64,000 bases of DNA from Eucommia ulmoides. Its lineage: Eukaryota > Streptophyta > Magnoliopsida > Garryales > Eucommiaceae. How positions within the stretch are numbered: the first letter of the stretch is position 1; every line of letters starts with the position of its first letter. The DNA is taken from assembly GCA_016647705.1 (NCBI GenBank), contig CM028329.1, positions 57,863,231 to 57,927,230 of the forward strand. Reading direction: 5' to 3'. The notes under the pieces are model-generated. The model was not told the DNA's origin and searched no databases. It was given only the letters and a program-made list of their open reading frames with translations. The translations under genes were made by a program, and so were the position numbers. Below are positions 54,688-64,000 of the stretch, in pieces.

Positions 54688-57600
54688 TTACTCCTGTTGT
54701 ACATCTGAAATTGCAACAGAAAGATCACCAAATCCTTCATCAGCTTGTTTATATTCCAATAATACTGTTTCCACTTCCAAAAAACATGGAGCTGAAACAG
54801 AACTAGGAAAAATTCTATTCGGGTCACAAAATTTTGTTCTAGAAAGATAAGAGCAGAAAAAAACAAAAAATTTTCTTCATGTTTCTGTTTCTGTTATCGT
54901 TTGTTTTTAACAGAAACAGAATTCTGGGAACAAAAACACTAACCAAACAGAACCCTTAAACAAGGTACCAAAATGAAAACAGAATTGGAAATCAAGTTTA
55001 ATTTTATGCAAACCACATTATACCTTTTAAAAAAAAGAAATTCATTCACATAAATTAAAGATAAAAAAAATAAAAATTCACCTTTGTCACTAGGAGTGTT
55101 TGGGGGCGGGGGTGAGCATGTCTCGCTCCTACTCGATTGCTCAGTTGGCGTCTGCGCCATTTGATGGTTTAAGTAGATGTTCAAGCTTGAAGATAACGGC
55201 GCTCCTACTCTTTTCTTCCCCTTAAACCTTCACCCCACCCCCCAAAAAAAATGGTTGTAAATGATATTGTTCCTGTTTTTTTGTTTTTCTGTCCCAAGTT
55301 TTTCTGAAAATGGAAACACCAAACAATCGCAAGCATATATATAGATATAGATATACCTGTCTTTTCGTTTCTCGAGATATCTTTGAACAGATGCTTTCCT
55401 GCTTGTTTGACCTTCACCTCCTAATTTCAAAACAACAATACTAATGAGAGGATGAAGAAGGATAAAAGCCAGAGTATGCAATAATGCTCTTCATTTATCA
55501 TTTCTATGATCCACTCCACCCAAAGCTTCCCCCTATATATACATATACATCTATGTAGATACACAAACACAGATACAGTAACAGGGCAGATATCGAGGAA
55601 GTTCAAGAATGCTTCGCGAGAGGGGATGATAGATAGATAAATGTTTTGATCTTGACCCTTAGATCTAAAATCTGATCCCGGGATCTAAAAACTGAGTTGT
55701 TTTGTCATATAGATATAGAATGATCGACAAAATAAAGACGGTTTACGAGTCCAATCGAACAACAATGAATAAGATTATTTTGGAACATACCATACTCAAA
55801 CCATATACAATGTTTCTATTAGTAGGTTCCAACTTAAAATCATATGGTTGTAAGTGGAGTAGATGTGGTTTGAGAACTCTCAAGTTATCGATGTGAGACA
55901 GGTATTTAACACCCGCCCTTAAGTGCAATTCTTAGTTTGTACGAATGATTTGACTACGAGGGAATGATGACTTGCATAAATGATTTGACTACGAGGGAAT
56001 GAGAGACCCATAACCTTCGCCCAAATAACAAGTTAGGAGGTTCCAATTTAAAACCATATGGTACTGATGTTAAGGTAGCGTTTGGTTGCATGGAATTAGA
56101 TCCATGAAATTGTAATTGAAAACAAACATAAGCAAATCCCATGATTAATTTCATTTATGTGCTTTCAAACTCTACCAGAATTTGTAAACCAGAACAGGAA
56201 TTTACCAGGAATGTCTTCATCGTACATGTTCCTGTCTTCCCCTTGGAGTCGAGGATTATCAATCTTCCCTATATACAAAACGAAGTACTAAGAAATCCTT
56301 GAGCAGACAAAACCAGTACTAGGAAAATCGGCAATAAAGAACAGGCTCAATTCGACAAGTGTTAAAAATCATGTAATAAAACCTTAAAATAACATAGAAA
56401 CCCAATGAGCCTAACTAATTCTCAAAAGCCGCTTTGTAAGAGGAGGATTGTCCTAAGTTTTATATATAGCTCAGGATCAGGTAACAAAAGTGATGTGGGA
56501 TTCAACACACCCCCTCACACGCATGGAAGACTTTGCTGAACTACTACGAACGGATATCGGGATGTGGGATTCAACACACCCCTCACGTGCAGGGTGGACT
56601 TTGCCAAACTACAGTGAACGGATATTAGGGAGCCCAACATCAATGTGAGATTCAACATGTCCCCTCACGCATGGGTGAACTTTGACAAATCAGCGCGAAT
56701 GGATTTTGGGAGGCCCAACATTGATGTGGGATTTAATACGCCCAATATTAGACAAAAGACTTGACTTTGATACCATGTTGAAACCCAATGAGCCACACTC
56801 ACTCTCAAAAGACGCCTTCTAAGAGGAGGATTGCCCTAGGTTTTGAATATAGCTCTGGAACATGTAACACAAGTGATGTGGGATTCAACAAATACAAGGT
56901 TTCGATTTTCACCTGTTTGCAAGCAAGGCATTTGCAAATGGAATCGCAGAGGTTGTCCTGCCGAATTACCTATACATGGAGCTTCTCGATTCAACAGAAA
57001 TGGCGTTGAAGCAAGCTGCATAATTGCTCTTGCCTGAAACATTGTCAATCAGACAAGAACCTTAACGTCATTACATAGGATTACTCAAACGATGGAAAAA
57101 AAAAATGAAAAAACATAGTTAAATACCTTGTCAACAGACACATCATCGTAGACATTCACCTTCCCGCAATAGAAAATCGTCATTTGTCCAGCAGGCCCAT
57201 CAGTTATGCCTGTATCTCTGCAACAATTTAGGGAAATCAACAATATTAACGTTGTAATAATTCATCACAAGGATGTTTTATGTAATAAGAACAAGTGTGA
57301 ATCGAATTTAAGAAATAATAAACAATTACCTGGGAGGAGCAGAATCATTATCGGCGTACACGAGACGCGCCGGCAAATCGCCGGAAAGAATGGGGTTCTC
57401 CGGCTCTTTCGGCCGGTAAGGAACAGATTCGTCGGCGGAAACAGGGAATTCAGTGCCGTCGCTCGTTCTTCTAGGAACCTGGACATATTAAATTAATAAT
57501 ATTATTAAGCAATTAAAGTAAGATTAAATAATATGAGTACTTTTTTTAATCGGAAAATATTAAAATAATCGAGGAGAGAGAGAGGGGGGAGGGTGGATGA

Positions 57601-57967
57601 TTGAGACGCACAGTGCGAGGATGATTATCGGAGCGAGGAATGTAGAGCTTCTTGCGCGTGCCGGCGTCGGAATCCGGCGGCGTCTCCAGGAGCGCCTTGA
57701 GCGATATAACCTGCTGGATCGCCTGCGATTTGTTCCACGACGGCCTTCTCATTCCTGTACGGACGCCGGAATCAACGATCACGCGCCACCGATTCGGCGA
57801 AAATCAGACTCGAAATTAAAAATCAGAGAGAGAGAGAGAGTGAGATGACCTTTTTCTTTGAGGTAACGGCGGCAATCTTCGCGAGTGAGCTGAGAAATGT
57901 CATCTTCGGTGAGCAGGTGGAGAGGCTTATCGAGCGGAGACTTGGAGACGGCTTCTTCGACTGACAT
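54688..57967 (-). CDS. PPD (TIFY4): PEAPOD (TIFY4) transcriptional regulator
   Basis: Nine exons join in frame to 303 aa: 57967-57850, 57754-57612, 57478-57330, 57217-57127, 57033-56913, 56268-56206, 55420-55357, 55227-55082, 54704-54688. The N-terminal PPD domain reads KPLHLLTEDDISQLTREDCR, then RRPSWNKSQAIQQVISLKAL (about 20-75). The TIFY core TIFYCG is at 150-155, followed by VNVYDDVSVDKARAIMQLA. The Jas-like motif SVQRYLEKRKDRFKGKKRV is at 239-257, without the usual JAZ end, as is normal for PPD. Arabidopsis PPD1/2 are 313-315 aa. PPD proteins work with KIX8/9 and the NINJA-TOPLESS co-repressor to limit meristemoid divisions and so leaf size and shape. The ATG at 57967 is chosen because upstream in-frame sequence lacks ATG. 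The 17-nt last exon (reads DVQQE then stop) is the least certain. A TRIM lies in intron 5. Confidence 0.92.
56393..56890 (-). mobile_element. TRIM family 1, intron 5 of the PEAPOD gene (fossil)
   Basis: LTRs of 115 bp lie at 56890-56776 and 56507-56393. The primer-binding-site-like TGGTATCAAAGTC (56775-56763) follows the first. The interior holds several CACGCATGG-type units each with a partial LTR-like line. AATAC and AATAA flank it. Its edge is about 22 bp from the exon 5 donor. Confidence 0.88.
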
Positions 57968-59554
57968 GGTACTGGATTCCGGCGGCAATTTTGCCGGAGA
58001 TGGTCCGGTTATCTTCTACTGGCAGAGAGTGAGGAGACGACTGTAATTTGATTTGATTATGTGTGGTAACTACCAGTCAAACAATTTCGACCGCGCCGGA
58101 ATTCCTCAACAATTTAGAGAGAGAGAGAGAGAGTGGAGAGAGAATTCCGACGGAGTCTCGGGAATTTGTCCGCCGCGACATCAAGCTTTTTCTCTATCTG
58201 AATAGGGACCGGAAGCCTGGAACCCCAGGACGCCACGTAATTTATCTACCCCGCGTTTAACCCCCCAAACTTCTCATAAATTACATTTTGAATAGTAATT
58301 TGCCCACTAATTTTTCCATTTTAACATTTCGACCCCTCAATATTTCAATTGTATATCAATGCACACTCAAATGTACTGCATGGGTTGGGTATTGCATAAA
58401 GTTAGGCATCAATGTTTACACAACGAATAAAGATTCCAAATTTTGTAGCTAAGTGGATATGCATTTTACTTTTTCTTTGTGAAAGGTTTTTTCTCCAAAA
58501 TATATATACCAAAAAAAAAATTTAATAATTTTCGAAAAGGGTAAATTATTTTTTACTCTTCTCTATTTTACTTAATTATCGTTTTACTCATTTTCACTTC
58601 AAAAAATTATATTTTACCTAATTTTACTTTGAACAAATTAAAAAATTATTTTTCTTCTGTTTAAATTACCGAAATATGATTAAAAACGGATGAAATTAAA
58701 ATTTAATCCAATTTTTGAATGAAATAAACGAAATTGTCTCCTTAATTTAATTTTTTATCATTAATATTTTTTTAAAATAAGATAAATTAAAATAAATGAC
58801 AATTTGGTCTATTTTATCCCAAAATTGAATGAAAATTTAATTTCATCAATTTTTAAGCATATATTATTAATTTAAATAAATAAAAAATAGTTTGACATTT
58901 TGTTTAAAATAGAAGTAGGTAAAGTGTAATTTTTTAAAGTGATAATTAGACAAAATTGAGGGAAGGAAAGACAATTTACCTTTTTTAAAACTCAAATGAA
59001 CTACTCTTCATGCACAGTGTCATTTTATCTGTATCTCTAATCTAATTCCAATCCAACACACATATACAGTTTCACTCAATTTTACATCAATTTTTACAAA
59101 AACATACACGGGGTAATGATTATTTTTTTCATAAGATCTGCCCTCTTTTTTAGCCCCTAAATTGCACAACATTTTCCTCAATTGAGGGAGTATTGATAAT
59201 TAATGTGAAATTGAAATATTAGGGGGGGTGGGGGGTGAACATGTTGCAATTTAATGAATTTAGGAGCCTAAGTGCCACTCAAATACATCATATCAATAAA
59301 GCATACATATATTGGAGGGCTGTGAAAAAATAGACCTTTGTTTAGACCAAATTTGATTGGGCTTTGTATTGAAACCATATGTTTTGGGCTCATATAGGAG
59401 AGAACAAAGTCAACAAACAACTCAAAAAATAAAACAAATAGCAACAAACAACTAACCATTCAAAACCTGAGGAGGATTTGGAGAAGGTTGCTCTAAAGTT
59501 ATATCAGCAACAACAGAGCAAGCAAAAATTATTTTGCTTGCATATATATTCTTA
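57968..59554. other. Upstream region of the PEAPOD gene, then AT-rich intergenic
   Basis: 57968-58250 is GC-richer, with a (GA)n tract at 58115-58135, and probably holds the leader and promoter on the - strand; no TATA box is obvious. 58260-59550 is AT-rich with no supported gene. Confidence 0.45.
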
Positions 59555-60615
59555 GGGTATGTTTGGTTGGAGGTGAAAAAAGAAAGGGACATGAAAATAG
59601 GAGGTAAAATGACTCATTCTCCCCTCGGTGTATTTGGTTGGAGGTGAAAAGGAAAATCAAAATTGGAGGTGAAATGGTTTTTTTTTTTCTCTCCCAAATT
59701 TGGGAGGAAAATGAAAAGAGGGTGGAGAAAAAAATCATCAAAATTACCATTTTGCCCTTTTATTTTATATAACAAAGGGAAAATCGGTGAAAATGTATTT
59801 TTTTTTTTTTTTTTTTTAAGTCTAATTGGTGAAAAGTTCTTTTGTGTTATTAGGTTTTGATTTAGTCTTTTAAGTTAGATTTCACTTGTATTTTAGTTCC
59901 GCATTACAAGAATTGTAGAGATATTACAGGGATTGTAGAGAGTCTTTTTGTGAGTACATTCAGTTTTTATAATGAATTCTGTTACACGTAACTAATATTA
60001 GTTACAATTTTATAATTGTTACTTTTCACACATATATGGGTATTTTTAGTTACATATACTGATATAATATTAGTTACATGTTATAATTATATATATATGT
60101 ATAATATTTTGTGACGTAATTGAAAAATATCAAATTTTTTAGTTACATATCAGAGACATGTAACTAAAAATTTACATATTATTGGAACATGTAATTCAAA
60201 AAGAAAATTAGTTACCTGTAATTAATACAGTAATATTACACACAAAGTCATTATATGTAACTGGCGCGTGTCTATCACGTAAGCAAGACTTTCGCCTTTT
60301 TAAAACAGATAAGACTAAATCAAAAGTTTTTACCGCATGTAAAACTTTTGATCAAATAAAACTTAAATGGAGGACCTCCCACCGATAAACAAATACCCAT
60401 TTTATTTATAGTAAGGGTGAAATAGTAAATTAAACAAAAAATATATTACTTTTTTTTAAAACACACAAAATATTATTTCTCCTCCTTCTATATCCCTCCA
60501 ACCAAATATACTAAGGAAAATTATTTTCTCTCTACAAAGGATAAAAAAAAAAATTCATTTTCATTTTCATTTTCATTTTCCTTTTCCTTTCCCACCCTTC
60601 CTACCAAACATACCC
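59555..60615. mobile_element. Tourist-like MITE, long form
   Basis: GGGTATGTTTGGTTGGAGG on the left mirrors CTTCCTACCAAACATACCC on the right, with TTA on both sides (59552-59554 and 60616-60618). The left end is followed by a second partial start (GGTGTATTTGGTTGGAGG at about 59627), and another pair of inner ends is near 60475-60510, so copies may be nested. The middle (59985-60265) is rich in GTTACATGTAACT-like phrases. Confidence 0.75.
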
Positions 60616-60618
60616 TTA

Positions 60619-61517
60619 AGCTTCCTTAGCTAGCATAACCTTCGGTTTAGCTAAGCTTCCTTTAGCTTTATTTAACGCATAACAACAACATATTTTAAGT
60701 GATCTTCGGTCACTTCCCTGTAGTACTAGCGATCATGTGATCGCCAAAAAATCACAACAAATCAATACAACAAAAATTACAGCAACAGCAAAAAATTATA
60801 AGAAAAAAAAATGATAACAAAAATTAAAGAGAAACAAGAAATATTTTTAGATTTGAAATGTTTAGATTGAAATTAAAACAAAAAATAACAAAAGCTCAAT
60901 TGCAAAGCAACACTAGCTTGTAGTGTTTATACCATTAACACTTCTTGTATTTGAAATGGTGATTATGATAATCTCATGTTTTTTGACAAATATTAAGACA
61001 CCTTTGTACTTTTTAATCGTAATATCTGACCTCCAAATCGGAGTTGACTTGTTGATGACATTTTTAAAATTCCAAATTTGCCTTTGCAAAATAAAATTCA
61101 TTCTTAAAATTACTTAATTGCTCTTGCTCTTTTGGCTTTGACTCTTATTTTTATTTTATTTATTATATTAATTTCTTTTGTTTTTTTCTCTTTTCTCTCT
61201 AACCCAACCCAAATCTATCCTCCAAACTAACTCTACCACACCACCGTAGTTCACCCTCCACCCACTAGCCCACCACCATCTTCTAGTCACCACCAACACC
61301 ACCGTTGTCCAATCCTCTCTCTCCAACCCTACCCACCATTACTACTACCACCACCACCGTCTAGCCCAACACCATGAGCTCACCACAACCGTTAATCTCC
61401 CACATTCTTTGCAACTCACCCGCCAAGCACCACCACAGCTGTCCACACCACTACAACCATCCCCACCACCATCAAATCGGGGCTTGCCATCGTCAATCTC
61501 CATCTTCACCTACCCTC
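60619..61517. other. Intergenic stretch with a CCA-rich block
   Basis: The first part has TTCCTTTAGCTTTAT-like repeats (60619-60680). 61200-61500 is a low-complexity CACCACCA-type block on the + strand (GGTGGT on the other). Neither gives a recognisable protein. Confidence 0.4.
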
Positions 61518-62066
61518 TGTTGAGTTTATCCTACATCGAATGTGGAAGAGGTTGTCGATCAAGTTATAAGTGTAAGGGAAAGCCTCAGCTCATGAGTTGG
61601 CTTTTGGGGTTAAGAGAAACTCAAGATCACTCTACACTAGTATCAGAGTATAAGTTACAATAACTCTATCCCAATAACTACAAAAGAAATAATGGTCGAG
61701 GATTAGCCGACCAAAGGCTCGATATGTGAGGGGGAGATTGTTTGGTTTATCCCTAATCAGATGTGAAAATGGTTGATGGTCAAGTTATAAGTGTGAGAAA
61801 AAGTCTCATCTCATGAGCTAACTGTTAGGATTGAGAGAGATCTAAGATCATTCAACACTTGTATCATAGTTCAAGTTACAACAACTCTAACCCAATAGGC
61901 ACAAAAGTAGAGACTGGTCGAGGGTTAACCAACCAAAAACCCGAGATTGTTGGATTTATTTCATATCAAATGTAGAAAGGATTGGTGGTCAGGTTATAAG
62001 TATGAGGGAAAATCTCACCTCATTAACAAGTTTTTGAGGTTGAGATAGGCCCAAGACTACCCTACA
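61518..62066 (+). mobile_element. TRIM family 2 with three LTRs in tandem (fossil)
   Basis: Three LTRs of exactly 119 bp lie at 61518-61636, 61739-61857 and 61948-62066, separated by interiors of 102 and 90 bp. Each interior starts with a form of TAGTATCAGAG, and the purine tract GTGAGGGGGAGA precedes the second LTR. A perfect duplication, CCCTC, flanks the whole unit (61513-61517 and 62067-62071). It is non-coding and the same family as 35279-35606. Confidence 0.93.
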
Positions 62067-62420
62067 CCCTCATTTTTCGGATTGACTCATCGTTGCGTCG
62101 TCTTTTTCGAACACCTAACTTTGTTTTTCATTTCTTTTTCTTCTCTCCTCTCCCTCTCTAACCCAAATGACCCACCACCATCAGCCATCAGATCATTAAT
62201 TGTCTAGCCATCTTTACCCCCCCTCCCCACACCACCACTGTTTGCCACCATCTCCAACCCACAACCGCAATTGTTCTCAAATTCGCCACCACAAACACAC
62301 TTGTGCAGTATGCTCAGATCTGTCAAATCCAAGCTTACACATACAAGTGTACGTGTGTGTCTGTGTGTGTATGATTGAGTGAGTGAGATTTATAATTTTT
62401 ATTATCTTTAAACTAACTTA
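62067..62420. other. CCA-rich spacer and microsatellite
   Basis: CACCACCA and CCCCCCCTCCCCA-like sequence continues the block broken by the TRIM. A (GT)n tract lies at about 62349-62370. No gene is seen. Confidence 0.45.
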
Positions 62421-63034
62421 GGCCCCAATTGATAATACAAATTCAACACTTAAAATTAACTACATTAAATATTAAACAAATTAAGTTTGTTTGATAAGTA
62501 TAATTAATAATACTTAATTAATTAAGTGACACTTAAAAATTTAAGTTAATGAGCCTAAAATTTTCAATTATTAGGTTTTGACTTAATTTTTCATCAGTTA
62601 ATGGGCTTAGCCCTTTTCTTTAATTTTTTTATTGAGACATTTTTACTCCTTAGTAGGCCTGGGGTTAGGGTGGAATATTAAATTGTTTAATTTTCAAATT
62701 TATTTATTTTTTTGGTTGACCTCTATGTTATTGTTGACTTATGATAATTCATATATTTAAACTTCTAAGTATATTATTGGTGTTTTTATTTTATTATTTT
62801 GTTCTCGATTTTTTTTCCTTATTATTTTGGTTTTATTAAAAATTTAAATTTAAAGATAATTATGAAAATTAAATAATTTTTAGTCTTCAAATTTTGTTTT
62901 TATCAAACAGAAAAAAAAAAAAAAAGTATTAAACATTTAAAAATCACCACTTAAAATTTTGATTTTATCAAACAACTGATATTTTCAGTAATTAAAATTT
63001 AGCACTTAACATTAAATAGTTATCAAACATGACC
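62421..63034. mobile_element. GTTTGATAA-type Tourist-like MITE
   Basis: GGCCCCAATTGATAATAC with CAACACTTAAAATT on the left mirrors AAATTTAGCACTTAACATT and GTTATCAAACATGACC on the right. TTA is on both sides (62418-62420 and 63035-63037). It is 614 bp and non-coding. Confidence 0.78.
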
Positions 63035-63831
63035 TTACTCTCCTATTATTTATGATCTTTTAAATTAAAAAAAAATAAAAAAATATAGAATCTTCAAACC
63101 ATGATTATACATTTCATGCAACAACGAGAAATTCTCTTCCTATTTAATAAAAAAATTAATTAAGCAAAAAATTAAACTATATATTTTATACTCAGAACTT
63201 TGTTTTTACGCTGACCTCGAACACTTACAATTTGGTCAACAAGTTTTTTGGATAAAAGGGAGTGGAGAGAAAAAATAAAAGAAAAGAAAAGAAAAAATTA
63301 AAAAATAATATTGATACAATAATTTGTCCATGAAAATAAATTCTGAAATTAAAAATTAAAATGAAAAATAAAATTTACCCCACTAAAAATTGTAAATTAT
63401 TAATTCAAATATTTTTAGTGATTTTACTTACAATAAATTAAGTTTAAGTTGTCTTTTATTTCCAATCAACTAAAAATTTTGAATTCTCGGCTAACTGTTC
63501 ACAAATTTAAATTTTTTGCTTATTTAGTCCGTGCTATAGTAGTTTTTGAAAAGTTCAAAGCTATCATACCACATGGAAATCACTGTAATTTTTTTCATGT
63601 AAAAAACTACAGTAACTTTTATGGCACGAAATGACTTTAGACTTTTGACGGAATTATTGGACTTTCAAAAAAATATTGTACCGCTTAGGTTAAATGAATA
63701 GTGAATTGTAAAATTTGGAATCATGAAAAAAATTCAAAATTATAAATTATGTCTAAAAAGTAATGACATTCAATTGGAAAAATAGTGGGAAAATTACTTT
63801 TTTTTTATTTTTTTATTATTATTAATATTTA
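63035..63831. other. AT-rich intergenic stretch
   Basis: No structure or gene is recognised. It is dominated by A-runs and T-runs. Confidence 0.4.
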
Positions 63832-64000
63832 GGCCATGTTTGATAACTGCTCAGGTATTGAAAATTTTAAGTATTGAAATTATAAGTGTTGAATTTTTTT
63901 AAATGCTGAATCATTTTTTAATACTTTTAACTTCAAAAAAAATATTTTTTTACATATTTTTATTCCTAAAATATTTTTTATAACTTTATATTTTTAAAAT
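63832..64000 (+). mobile_element. Left part of a GTTTGATAA-type MITE, cut by the window end
   Basis: GGCCATGTTTGATAACTGC follows TTA (63829-63831), then ATTGAAAATTTTAAGTATTG. This matches the left end of the family seen at 62421 and 35677. The right end lies beyond the window. Confidence 0.6.

Noticed and set aside
57206-57496. Frames of 70-96 aa on both strands over PEAPOD exon 3
   Set aside because: The PEAPOD frame joins exons 2 and 4 in phase. The others are shadows and run into introns.
61409-61663. Pro/Ser-rich 84-aa frame
   Set aside because: It begins in the low-complexity CCA block and runs into a TRIM LTR.

Overview
The window is nuclear DNA from a flowering plant, most likely a eudicot. 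It is AT-rich, its genes are split by plant-type GT-AG introns, and it carries plant-specific families: an autoinhibited Ca2+-ATPase, MIR167, a class A heat stress factor and a PEAPOD/TIFY gene. PEAPOD genes are known to be lost from grasses, which argues against a grass. About three quarters of the window is intergenic and full of small mobile elements.

Layout. (1) 1-4.5 kb: an intact, intronless ACA12/13-type Ca2+-ATPase gene on the + strand, followed by an Au SINE. (2) 4.7-14.7 kb: a possible spliced non-coding transcript on the - strand, a bHLH exon relic cut short by an old 5.2-kb LTR element (itself carrying a Mutator-type MITE), and an L1 LINE fragment. (3) 14.7-29.2 kb: no protein gene, but two MIR167 hairpins on the - strand about 6.4 kb apart. 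The second has a SINE inserted precisely in its loop. MITEs, SINEs, a solo LTR and duplications fill the rest. (4) 29.6-38.3 kb: a 15-exon JmjC-domain gene (JMJ31-like, 541 aa by my splicing) on the + strand, with three TRIM elements and several MITEs in its introns. (5) 38.7-43.7 kb: a TRIM, a ~325-bp tandem array, then a two-exon class A heat stress transcription factor on the - strand (334 aa) with a heat shock element and TATA box upstream. (6) 44-54.5 kb: gene-poor, with nested LTR and MITE insertions, an array of TTACATGTAA palindromes, foldback repeats, a SINE and a cluster of Tourist-like MITEs. (7) 54.7-58.0 kb: a nine-exon PEAPOD (TIFY4) gene on the - strand (303 aa). (8) 58-64 kb: MITEs and a TRIM with three LTRs.

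The genes do not form a pathway. They are independent plant loci: calcium export, auxin-response control through miR167, chromatin or protein hydroxylation, heat response and leaf-growth control. Two themes stand out. One is the MIR167 pair with a SINE in one loop. The other is the density of short non-autonomous elements with intact target-site duplications: TRIMs with ~115-119-bp LTRs, Tourist-like MITEs flanked by TTA or TAA, and at least three SINE families. Many sit inside introns or close to genes. All exon boundaries come from reading splice sites and frame by eye, and none was checked against transcripts.
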